From Candidatus Levybacteria bacterium RIFCSPHIGHO2_01_FULL_38_26 (GTDB lineage: Bacteria; Patescibacteriota; Microgenomatia; Levybacterales; UBA12049): a DNA stretch of 36,314 nt. Made by a program: the position numbers and the translations under genes. Below are positions 8,639 to 15,528 of this stretch, piece after piece (the first letter of the stretch is position 1; each line of letters starts with the position of its first letter). Under the pieces are notes generated by a model. That model did no database searches and was not told where the DNA came from. It worked only from the letters and a program-made list of their open reading frames with translations. The DNA is taken from the NCBI GenBank assembly GCA_001782075.1, contig MFNO01000017.1, positions 1 to 36,314 on the forward strand, given 5' to 3'.

Positions 8639-9645
8639 ATTTAAATTCTCCTTCTACCCACCCGCTTCAGTCAAAAGAATGGGCGGATTTTAGAAAAAAA
8701 AGCGGTGTAAAAGTTGTAAGAGGCACAAACTTTCAGTTAACAATCCACAAAATCCCCTGCCTGCCGGCAGGCAAGGCCTATACTCCCTGGACCATCGGTT
8801 ATTTGCCAAAAGGTCCAATACCGGATAAGAAAATGATCAAAGAGCTTGAAAAAATCGGCAAGGAGGAAAAGTGTATATTTATTCAACTGGAACCAAATGT
8901 TATCCTTCGCTGTCATCCCGAACTTGTTTCGGGATCTCCTTCAAAAAAGATGCTGAAACTAGTTCAGCATGACAAGCTTTTACCATCTTTCCATCCCCTT
9001 TTCACAAAATATACTTTTGTCATCGATCTGACTAAATCAGAAGAGGAATTGCTTAAAAAAATGCACCCAAAGACCCGTTATAACATTAAAGTCGCGCAAA
9101 AACACGGAGTTAAAGTGGTTGAAGATAATTCAGATGAAGCGTTTGAAACATATCTTAAGCTAATGCAAGAAACCACAAAAAGACAAAACTTTTACGCCCA
9201 TACCCAACAATATCACCGCTTGCAATGGAAAACTCTTCCTCATAAAATCATAAATCAGTTATCCTCTCATTTATTACTCGCAAAATACCAAGGAAAAACA
9301 CTTGTTGCATGGATTCTTTTCGTATACAAAGACACTCTCTATTATCCTTACGGCGCATCCGGCAGCGAAAACCGTGAAACCATGGCATCAAATCTCATGA
9401 TGTGGGAGGCGATAAAATTTGGAAAAAAACTCGGGCTTAAAAAATTTGACATGTGGGGATCTCTAGGTCCAAGTCCTGACAAAAACGACCCTTGGTATGG
9501 ATTCCATAGATTCAAGCAAGGATATGGTGGAGAGTTAGTTGAATTTGTCGGAAGCTACGATCTTGTTATAAATCCAATCTTGTACAACTTCTACAAGGCA
9601 GTAGATAAACTCAGATGGATATTTTTACGACTAAAGTCAATTTAG
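8629..9645 (+). CDS. FemABX-family peptidoglycan bridge aminoacyltransferase
   Basis: A 338-residue protein of the FemABX (GNAT-like) family, which adds amino acids from aminoacyl-tRNA to lipid II or related peptides. Features: N-terminal SKEWADFRKKSG, the MHPKTRYNIKVAQKHGVKV motif, and a C-terminal GNAT half with YYPYGASGSENRETMASNLM, KKFDMWGS and GFHRFKQGYGGELVEFVGSY. ATG 8629 or ATG 8635 could start translation; the second gives a classic ATGA overlap with the helicase stop. Two repeats are embedded in the N-terminal GNAT domain (8756-8775 and 8912-8973) and encode CLPAGKA and HPELVSGS...KLVQHDK. Its role fits the LCP and GT-C genes as part of cell-envelope building. Confidence 0.93.
   Translation: MAMNLNSPSTHPLQSKEWADFRKKSGVKVVRGTNFQLTIHKIPCLPAGKAYTPWTIGYLPKGPIPDKKMIKELEKIGKEEKCIFIQLEPNVILRCHPELVSGSPSKKMLKLVQHDKLLPSFHPLFTKYTFVIDLTKSEEELLKKMHPKTRYNIKVAQKHGVKVVEDNSDEAFETYLKLMQETTKRQNFYAHTQQYHRLQWKTLPHKIINQLSSHLLLAKYQGKTLVAWILFVYKDTLYYPYGASGSENRETMASNLMMWEAIKFGKKLGLKKFDMWGSLGPSPDKNDPWYGFHRFKQGYGGELVEFVGSYDLVINPILYNFYKAVDKLRWIFLRLKSI
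8756..8775. repeat. Palindrome CCTGCCTGCCGGCAGGCAAG inside the FemABX gene
   Basis: The perfect core TGCCTGCCGGCAGGCA is read in frame as CLPAGKA. It belongs to the same family as 3682-3704. Confidence 0.7.
8912..8973. repeat. Palindromic repeat (GTCATCCCGAACTTGTTTCG type) inside the FemABX gene
   Basis: Left arm GTCATCCCGAACTTGTTTCG then GGATCT; right arm GATGCTGAAACTAGTTCAGC then ATGAC. It is read through as CHPELVSGSPSKKMLKLVQH, a peptide also typical of repeat read-through in related genomes. This is the best-preserved copy of the family in the window. Confidence 0.85.
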
Positions 9646-9663
9646 CAAAAAAACAATCTAACA

Positions 9664-11025
9664 ATGAAACAATCTCTTATTATCTTACTATTAGGTATCA
9701 CTTTCTTTCTTTTTATCAAACTTCCACATATTTCGATCCGTTTATCTGACACTAACATTTACTTTTATACAGCATATCAAATACTAAACTCCCAACTTCT
9801 TTATAAAGACATATTTTTTACCAATTTTCCTCTTTTTCCATATATATCTTCTCTTTATTTTATCATTACCTCTGGCGATCTAAAGTTATTTTACACAACA
9901 GCTCTTTTTGAAGTAGTCGCAGTAACTTTTCTTGTCTATTTTATCGTCCATCAGAAAACAAAAAACCACATAATCTCTGTATTAAGCAGCCTTCTATACA
10001 TGTTCTCTGCCGCAACAATTGTAACCTCTGATCACCAAACAGGAGTATTTACAGCATCTATCTTTATCCTAACCTCGTACATTTTTTTAGATAAAAAAAA
10101 CTTTTTAATAAGCGGAATTTTTAGCGGCTTAGCGCTAATGACAAAAGCTTATTTTTCACCAATTATATTAAGTTTCATAATCTATCTTCTCTTTGTCAAG
10201 AAAAATTACAAACATTCATTTATTTTTCTCGCCGGACTAACGGCTATAACTGGCGCGATTGCTATGCCCTTTCTAATACATTCTCCAAAAGAATTTATCA
10301 CTGACGTGTTTTACTCAGCTACCCGCGGAGGCGGAGACAAACCTTACACCTTGTGGTTTTTCATACAATCCGATTTTATTCTGTTTGCTGTCTTACTTTT
10401 CAATCTGGTCAATTTTAAAAAAAATAAATTATTTTCAATTATTTCTCTCATGTCAATAGTTTTTTTGATCTTCTATCAAGGGCTCTACTATATATATCTA
10501 AATTTTATAATTCCGTTTCTTGCGATATCGTTTCATAATCTATCAGAATTCTTGACTTACAAGAGACCGCTTGTAAAAAAGGCGCTGCCAATAATTATTT
10601 TTTTTGCGATCATTATCAACAGCTATATGTATCTAAAACACTTTGCAGGAAAAGAAGTCATAAACAATATTGATTCAATTGCCGACTTAGTCAGAAAAGA
10701 AAAACCAGAATTTCTATATGGAACACCAGATATAACTCCTGCGCTTGCATACCTTGGCAGAGTAAATTTACTGGAAAATATAATCGACACAAATCCGATT
10801 ACCTTTAGAAATAAAATTTTCGATAGCATTGAACTTACCCAAAAAGCAGTTAACTCAAGAACAATTGTTGTTACCCGAGGATCAGATAAGCTAACTATCG
10901 ACAATTCACCAATAAATGAAATTTTTGACAAGAATGCAATACTTAAATTCTGCAAACTCATCTACAGCGCTCCTATAAATACAAATGAAAAATCAGACAC
11001 AATCAACCTGCTCAAATGCTACTAG
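9664..11025 (+). CDS. Multi-pass membrane protein, glycosyltransferase 39 (GT-C)-like
   Basis: A 453-residue membrane protein with an N-terminal helix, a loop containing LSDTNIYFYTAYQILNSQLL and YKDIFFTNFPLFPY, then about eight more helices. The Asp in the first loop followed by the Y-D-xF-N-P pattern is typical of the PMT_2/GT39 class, which transfers sugars from dolichyl- or undecaprenyl-phosphate donors to proteins or lipids on the outer face. The last ~100 residues form a soluble part. The gene follows FemABX by 18 bases in the same direction. The exact acceptor is unknown. Confidence 0.85.
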   Translation: MKQSLIILLLGITFFLFIKLPHISIRLSDTNIYFYTAYQILNSQLLYKDIFFTNFPLFPYISSLYFIITSGDLKLFYTTALFEVVAVTFLVYFIVHQKTKNHIISVLSSLLYMFSAATIVTSDHQTGVFTASIFILTSYIFLDKKNFLISGIFSGLALMTKAYFSPIILSFIIYLLFVKKNYKHSFIFLAGLTAITGAIAMPFLIHSPKEFITDVFYSATRGGGDKPYTLWFFIQSDFILFAVLLFNLVNFKKNKLFSIISLMSIVFLIFYQGLYYIYLNFIIPFLAISFHNLSEFLTYKRPLVKKALPIIIFFAIIINSYMYLKHFAGKEVINNIDSIADLVRKEKPEFLYGTPDITPALAYLGRVNLLENIIDTNPITFRNKIFDSIELTQKAVNSRTIVVTRGSDKLTIDNSPINEIFDKNAILKFCKLIYSAPINTNEKSDTINLLKCY

Positions 11026-11038
11026 CTTTGGCGATAAG

Positions 11039-11551
11039 CTAAATCACATACATCCTGATCTCATTTTCTTTATCGTGCTTTTTTAAAGGCAAATTTATTT
11101 CGTAGCGATAGCTGACAATTTTTGTCCCTTTTTTCAGCTCTTTTTTGAATTTTGGCAGAAGCCGCCCCAGCGCTTTTGGGACAAGATAAACAACTATCAC
11201 AGACGCTTTAGAGATATCAACATCGAAGAAGTTTTTGTTAAATATTTTTATCTCGGAATTAAGTTTGTTAAAACTAACTCTATTTTTTGCGATAAAAAAC
11301 CTCACAGGATCAATCTCGATTCCTACACCCGTTGCGTTAAATTCTTTCACAGCTGTTATCAATGCAGTTCCGTCACCGCAACCCAAATCATAAACCACGT
11401 CACCCTTTCCTACTTTTGCCAACCTGCATATCGCTCTTGCCACTTTTTTGTTTGTCCTCCACCACGGCGCCCAGGGGCTGTCCGGCGGCCAAAGCATAGA
11501 TAAAACCAAAAGCAAAAAAATAATTGCTATTATCAAAATAGTGTTAACCAC
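11039..11551 (-). CDS. Membrane-anchored class I SAM-dependent methyltransferase
   Basis: A 170-residue protein. It has one N-terminal membrane helix (about residues 2-20) followed by WPPDSPWAPWWRT and a short Rossmann methyltransferase core. Motif I is VVYDLGCGDGTAL, the acidic end of strand 2 is GVGIEIDP, and a motif IV-like stretch is VIVVYLVPKALGRLLPK. The layout resembles small membrane-anchored methyltransferases of unknown substrate. It is convergent with the preceding GT-C gene (13 bases apart) and divergent from the M41-like gene. Confidence 0.85.
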   Translation of the reverse strand: MVNTILIIAIIFLLLVLSMLWPPDSPWAPWWRTNKKVARAICRLAKVGKGDVVYDLGCGDGTALITAVKEFNATGVGIEIDPVRFFIAKNRVSFNKLNSEIKIFNKNFFDVDISKASVIVVYLVPKALGRLLPKFKKELKKGTKIVSYRYEINLPLKKHDKENEIRMYVI

Positions 11552-11611
11552 AAAATTTATTATACATGACCAATTTGATTTTGCGCAAAAATAATATTAA
11601 AATAAGCACGT

Positions 11612-12400
11612 ATGGGACCGGAAGGAAGATTTACTCCCGAATACGCAGCTGAATTTAAAGCGCCTGTGAAAGCAAATCCAGGCGGTGTGGGCGTATTGGA
11701 AAGCCCTATGCTAAAACGAAAAATTAACTACGAAGCAATAAATAGCAAAGTTAAATTCAACGGATGGCCAAGTTCATTTGGAATTAAAGAAACTCAGTAT
11801 TTTAGTAATGGGTCAAGAATTAGCGCTAGACCAGAAGTAAATCAAGAAACTAAAAGATCGGGTATACCTGATGATACAGAAATACATGAGGCGACTCATG
11901 CGGTTGTAGCAGAAGTTACAGATGGTGAAAAAGGCTCGTCTGTAAGAAAGGTTACCGATGTCCCCGGTCCCGGATATAATGGGCTAACAGAACTAACTAG
12001 TAAAAATCCACTTGCGGCTATAGCCCCATATTCCGTTGGCCATAGCGGTACAGGGCACGATGAACGAATAACATCATTTATGACAAACAATGTAGATTCT
12101 GCTGCAAAAGTTGCCAGAAGTATAGTTCGAGCACACGAAGAAGAGATTTTTGAAGTTGCTTCTGATCTTCATGATAAAGGGACAATGAATGGACTAGAGG
12201 TAAAAGAAGCCATGGATCGTGTTGATGAGAAAAAAGAAATTAATTTTGCCACAATTTTTGTTAAAAATCCCGATGGTTCTGAAGAGCAAATGCCTCATGC
12301 GGAAGTAAAAAATGGAATTGTAATAATGCCTAAAGCCATAGAAATACCGAACAAAAGTCATGAGTTGTCAAAAGAAGGAATAATCTTTTCTAGAAATTAA
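11612..12400 (+). CDS. Stand-alone M41 (FtsH-type) zinc peptidase-like protein
   Basis: A 262-residue soluble protein without an AAA ATPase domain. The zinc-binding motif HEATHAVVAEVTDG (His92, Glu93, His96) matches the HEAGHAVV motif of M41 peptidases. Further on, ARSIVRAHEEEIFEVASDLH then DKGTMNGLEVKEAM closely follows the C-terminal helical pattern of FtsH (hxxxLxxLAxxLxxxExLxGxEI). The third ligand is probably acidic; a candidate is the Asp in GHDERITSF. FtsH uses its ATPase to feed substrates, so this protein either degrades unfolded peptides or works with a partner. Its last 4 bases overlap the convergent S26 peptidase gene. The start at 11612 lacks a Shine-Dalgarno sequence. Confidence 0.7.
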   Translation: MGPEGRFTPEYAAEFKAPVKANPGGVGVLESPMLKRKINYEAINSKVKFNGWPSSFGIKETQYFSNGSRISARPEVNQETKRSGIPDDTEIHEATHAVVAEVTDGEKGSSVRKVTDVPGPGYNGLTELTSKNPLAAIAPYSVGHSGTGHDERITSFMTNNVDSAAKVARSIVRAHEEEIFEVASDLHDKGTMNGLEVKEAMDRVDEKKEINFATIFVKNPDGSEEQMPHAEVKNGIVIMPKAIEIPNKSHELSKEGIIFSRN

Positions 12401-12681
12401 TAATAAATAACTTTTCCTAAAATATCGCTTTTGTTAATCCACCCAAACTTCCTACTATCCATACTATCTTTCTGATTATCACCAGCGACAAAATATTTGT
12501 CTCCATCTATTTTGGAAACTCTTTTTATAAATATTTTTTCGTCTTTTTTAAAAAAAATAATATCTCCAATTTTGGGTTTTGAGACTAAATAAGGAATTGA
12601 GCTTGCCAAAACTGATTGACCCTGCCGCAAAGCTGGCTCCATGCTGTGGCCGTTTACTACAAATCGTGAAAGAAGAAGCAT
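12397..12681 (-). CDS. sodX: S26 signal peptidase-like protein, nickel-SOD maturation protease
   Basis: A 94-residue minimal S26 serine peptidase. Ser13 in VNGHSMEPAL and Lys53 in FIKRVSKIDG form the Ser/Lys catalytic pair. VAGDNQKDSMDSRKFG matches the conserved GDN...DSR box of this family. It starts directly after the stop of the nickel SOD gene, so the two are coupled. NiSOD needs its precursor cleaved to expose the N-terminal His that binds nickel, and a neighbouring S26 peptidase (SodX) usually does this. It has no clear membrane anchor, as is common in SodX. The ATG at 12681 abuts the TAA of sodN. Confidence 0.85.
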   Translation of the reverse strand: MLLLSRFVVNGHSMEPALRQGQSVLASSIPYLVSKPKIGDIIFFKKDEKIFIKRVSKIDGDKYFVAGDNQKDSMDSRKFGWINKSDILGKVIYY

Positions 12682-13191
12682 TTACGACTTAGGTATTACT
12701 AAAGTTCCGCCTGTTGGATAAGGAGATTTTATCTTTGCTGTCTGAATATTTTTTGTCTTCCAAAAGATCTCAGCAATCTTCTGGACATTTTCCAAAAGCT
12801 CATTTGCCGCTTCTATATTTATTTCCTGACGAGCTTTGGAAGCGAGCTTTAAGGTTTTAAACACAAGATCATTAAGTTCAGGGTAAGCCTTTAGATGCTC
12901 TTCTTTGAAATAATCCCCCCACAAAACTCTAACTTCGTGTTTTACAAGTTCTGCGTGTTCTTCTTTTACTTTGGTAAGTCTTGAAATTTGACTGATAATT
13001 TTTTTCCTTTCATCAAAAGGAGGCTCAGCAGTGCTTGTCTTCAACTCATTTATAAGATTCGTCATTCTTATAACAGTATGCGCTCCCATTTGCGCCAAAT
13101 GAGGATCATAAATCCCACACGGAATATCACAATGCGCATAAGCTGTTTTCGGAGGAATAAGTTTTAATAAAAAGAAATACAAAATGCTCAT
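12682..13191 (-). CDS. sodN: Nickel-dependent superoxide dismutase precursor
   Basis: A 169-residue protein that converts superoxide to oxygen and hydrogen peroxide. The nickel hook HCDIPCGIYDP (His20, Cys21, Cys25) is intact. Downstream VKEEHAELVKHEVRVLWGDY followed by FKEEHLKAYPEL and AEIFWKTKN matches the NiSOD four-helix bundle. Residues 1-19 are hydrophobic and end in TAYA, a signal-peptidase-like site immediately before His20. Cleavage there would create the required N-terminal His, leaving a 150-residue mature chain. The hydrophobic leader may mean export or membrane delivery rather than the polar propeptide of Streptomyces NiSOD. It is paired with sodX. Confidence 0.93.
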   Translation of the reverse strand: MSILYFFLLKLIPPKTAYAHCDIPCGIYDPHLAQMGAHTVIRMTNLINELKTSTAEPPFDERKKIISQISRLTKVKEEHAELVKHEVRVLWGDYFKEEHLKAYPELNDLVFKTLKLASKARQEINIEAANELLENVQKIAEIFWKTKNIQTAKIKSPYPTGGTLVIPKS

Positions 13192-13282
13192 ATAATTATA
13201 TTTTATATTACTACCAACACATAAACTATATCAACTTCTATTCTCTATTGCAAACATAAATATTTTTAGGTAGCATAAGATC

Positions 13283-14266
13283 ATGCAGGATTTTGATATA
13301 GCTTGTGTTGGCAATGCGAAAATTGATTTATTTTTACACTTTGACGACGCGAACAAACACCTGAAGCTAAACGAACAATCAAACGAATTGTATTTTCATC
13401 TTGGAGAAAAAATAGCAGTTGATAAATGCCGCCTGTCGCCTGGCGGAAATGCAGCTAATGTAGCTGCAGGTTTGTCACGCTTGGAAATAAATACGACTCT
13501 TTTTGCAGAAATTGGAGATGATGAACTGTCTGATAAAATAATTAATTCTCTAAAAAAAGAAAAAGTTCATACAGAAAATGTCAGTCGCCTCAAAGATCAT
13601 ACCGCTTCAGTATCGGTCATTTTAAGCTTCAAAGGCGATCGAACAATTTTTTCCCAGCATATCCAAAAACCCCATGATTTTAAATTCGATAATCTGTCTA
13701 CAAAATGGGTTTACCTCACGTCCATTGGAGAAGAATGGAAAAATGCGTACGAAAAAGTAATCATGTATGTAACAAAAACCAACTGTCGCCTTGCCTTCAA
13801 TCCCGGAACTGTACAAATAAATGCCGGCTATGAATCTATCGCAAATGTACTGAATGCAACGAACATTTTGTTTGTAAATAAAGAGGAAGCGGCTAAAATT
13901 AAGAATTATGAATTAAGAATCATGAATCAAGAAGACAATGAAAAGAAAATAAAACTACTTTTGGAACAACTTCAAAAACTGGGACCAAAGATTGTGGTAA
14001 TCACAGATGGAGAGAATGGATCTTTTGCGATTGACGAAAAAGGGCAAATCCATACAAATGGTATTATCAAAACAAATATTGCAGAGAAAACCGGCGCCGG
14101 AGATGCTTATTCAAGCGGATTTATGGCAGCCATGTCTCAAGGCAAGTCTATCAAGGACGCAATGCTTTGGGGAACTATAAGTTCTGCAAATGTGATAGAA
14201 AAAGTTGGAGCTCAAAATGGACTATTGACGAAAAATGAGATGGAAGAAAAAACAAAACATGCTTAA
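13283..14266 (+). CDS. PfkB/ribokinase-family sugar kinase
   Basis: A 327-residue ATP-dependent kinase. Features: N-terminal CVGNAKIDLFLHFDD, the sugar-binding SPGGNAANVAAGLSRLE signature, NILFVNKEEAAK, and the C-terminal signature with catalytic Asp in EKTGAGDAYSSGFMAA. The substrate cannot be read off. The next gene is a DUF2090 protein, and PfkB-DUF2090 fusions are the IolC-type 5-dehydro-2-deoxygluconokinases, so a 2-deoxy or keto sugar acid is possible. Residues from about KIKNYELRIMNQ are a repeat-derived insertion (13897-13929). The gene overlaps the next by 8 bases if that gene starts at 14259. Confidence 0.9.
   Translation: MQDFDIACVGNAKIDLFLHFDDANKHLKLNEQSNELYFHLGEKIAVDKCRLSPGGNAANVAAGLSRLEINTTLFAEIGDDELSDKIINSLKKEKVHTENVSRLKDHTASVSVILSFKGDRTIFSQHIQKPHDFKFDNLSTKWVYLTSIGEEWKNAYEKVIMYVTKTNCRLAFNPGTVQINAGYESIANVLNATNILFVNKEEAAKIKNYELRIMNQEDNEKKIKLLLEQLQKLGPKIVVITDGENGSFAIDEKGQIHTNGIIKTNIAEKTGAGDAYSSGFMAAMSQGKSIKDAMLWGTISSANVIEKVGAQNGLLTKNEMEEKTKHA
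13897..13929. repeat. AT-rich repeat (AATTAAGAATTATGAATTAAG) inside the PfkB gene
   Basis: Three imperfect units of AATTAAGAAT/CATGAAT are read in frame as KIKNYELRIMNQ. It is inserted between VNKEEAA and the Lys-rich helix before the C-terminal lobe, a position where PfkB kinases tolerate loops. Confidence 0.6.
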
Positions 14267-15080
14267 AAACTTGGGCTACACCAAAAACCTTTTTATATTA
14301 CCATTTGACCATCGATCCACTTTTGAAAAAGAAAAATTTGAAAAAAAACAAATAATTGAGGGAAAGTTGATTATTTACGAAGCGTTTAAAAAATCTATAA
14401 AGAGTGGTATTTCAAAAGAAGAATCAGCAATCTTGGTCGATGAGGAATATGGAGACGAAATTCTTCAGGATGCGCGAGAAAACGGCATCACAACAATTCT
14501 TACCACAGAAAAAAGCGGACAAATAGAATTTGATTTTGAGTACGGCAATGACTTTGGAGAACACATAAAAAAATACAATCCTACTTTTGCCAAAGCGCTA
14601 ATAAGATTTAAGCCAAACACTGATTGGACAAAATTAAAAATGCTTTGTGATTACTGCCATAATCATGGATATAAATTTTTATTAGAAGTGCTAAGCGGAG
14701 AAAGTACCCCTGGTGCGCAAAACTTAACAAATGTAATCAGCGATCTACGGGGGTCTGACATAGAACCTGATGTTTGGAAGCTAGAGGGGATGGGAGACAA
14801 AACCGATTATGAATCTATTGTTGCAAAAATTAAGGAAGATGGGAGAGATAATGTTGGGCTTGTAATTTTAGGCCGTGGAGAGAACAGAGAAAAAGTAGAA
14901 CAATGGTTAAATGCCGGGAAAAATGTCGATGGAGTTATAGGATTTGCGGTGGGACGCACGATCTTTTGGCAGCCGCTTTTAGATTTTAAAAATGGTAAAA
15001 TAGGAAGAGAAAAAGCAGTAGAAGAGATTTGCGATAACTTCCTGCATTTTTACAAAATATTTATAACAAACTCTTATTGA
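14259..15080 (+). CDS. DUF2090 aldolase-like TIM-barrel protein
   Basis: About 273 residues. FILPFDHRSTFEKEKF near the start, ILVDEEYGDEIL, AKALIRFKPNTDW, KFLLEVLSGEST and GVIGFAVGRTIFWQPLLDF follow the pattern of DUF2090, the domain fused to the C terminus of IolC kinases and related to LacD-type class I aldolases. The Lys in AKALIRFK is a candidate Schiff-base residue. An earlier in-frame ATG exists at 14235, but the ATG at 14259 better fits the family N terminus and gives an 8-base overlap with the kinase stop. Kinase and DUF2090 protein look like a split version of the fused enzyme. The aldolase substrate is inferred, not shown. Confidence 0.8.
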   Translation: MLKNLGYTKNLFILPFDHRSTFEKEKFEKKQIIEGKLIIYEAFKKSIKSGISKEESAILVDEEYGDEILQDARENGITTILTTEKSGQIEFDFEYGNDFGEHIKKYNPTFAKALIRFKPNTDWTKLKMLCDYCHNHGYKFLLEVLSGESTPGAQNLTNVISDLRGSDIEPDVWKLEGMGDKTDYESIVAKIKEDGRDNVGLVILGRGENREKVEQWLNAGKNVDGVIGFAVGRTIFWQPLLDFKNGKIGREKAVEEICDNFLHFYKIFITNSY

Positions 15081-15084
15081 TAAA

Positions 15085-15528
15085 ATGAAAATATATCTTG
15101 GTACTGATCACGCGGGATTCGAATTGAAAGAAAAAATAAAGTCTTATCTTGTGGAAAATGGATACGAAATCGAGGACTGCGGAGCATTTAGTTTTGACAA
15201 GGATGACGATTATCCGGATTTTATTGCAAACGCAGCTTTAGGAGTCTCTAAGAACACTGATTCAAAAGGAGTAGTATTTGGCAAATCAGGAGCCGGAGAA
15301 TGCATTGTCGCCAATAAAATAAAAGGAATAAGAGCGATATTGGGATTCAACAAAGAAAATGTTGAACTTTCAAGGCTTCACAATGATGCGAATGTTTTAT
15401 CTTTGGGGAGTGCGTTTACAAACGATGACCTAGCCAAAGAACTTGTAAAAATTTTTCTGGACACTCCTTTTTCAAATGAAGAAAGACACAGTAGGAGAAT
15501 TGCGAAGATAAAAAAACTTGAAGAATGA
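15085..15528 (+). CDS. rpiB: Ribose 5-phosphate isomerase B
   Basis: A 147-residue RpiB/LacAB-family isomerase that interconverts ribose 5-phosphate and ribulose 5-phosphate. Signatures are YLGTDHAGFELK (Asp8, His9), GVVFGKSGAGECIVANKIKG and RLHNDANVLSLG. E. coli RpiB has a Cys in ICGTGIG as base. Here that position is Gly (FGKSGAGE), and Glu72 falls where Mycobacterium-type RpiB uses a catalytic Glu. It starts 4 bases after the DUF2090 gene and overlaps glycerate kinase by 4 bases, so it belongs to a tight sugar-metabolism operon. Confidence 0.92.
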   Translation: MKIYLGTDHAGFELKEKIKSYLVENGYEIEDCGAFSFDKDDDYPDFIANAALGVSKNTDSKGVVFGKSGAGECIVANKIKGIRAILGFNKENVELSRLHNDANVLSLGSAFTNDDLAKELVKIFLDTPFSNEERHSRRIAKIKKLEE

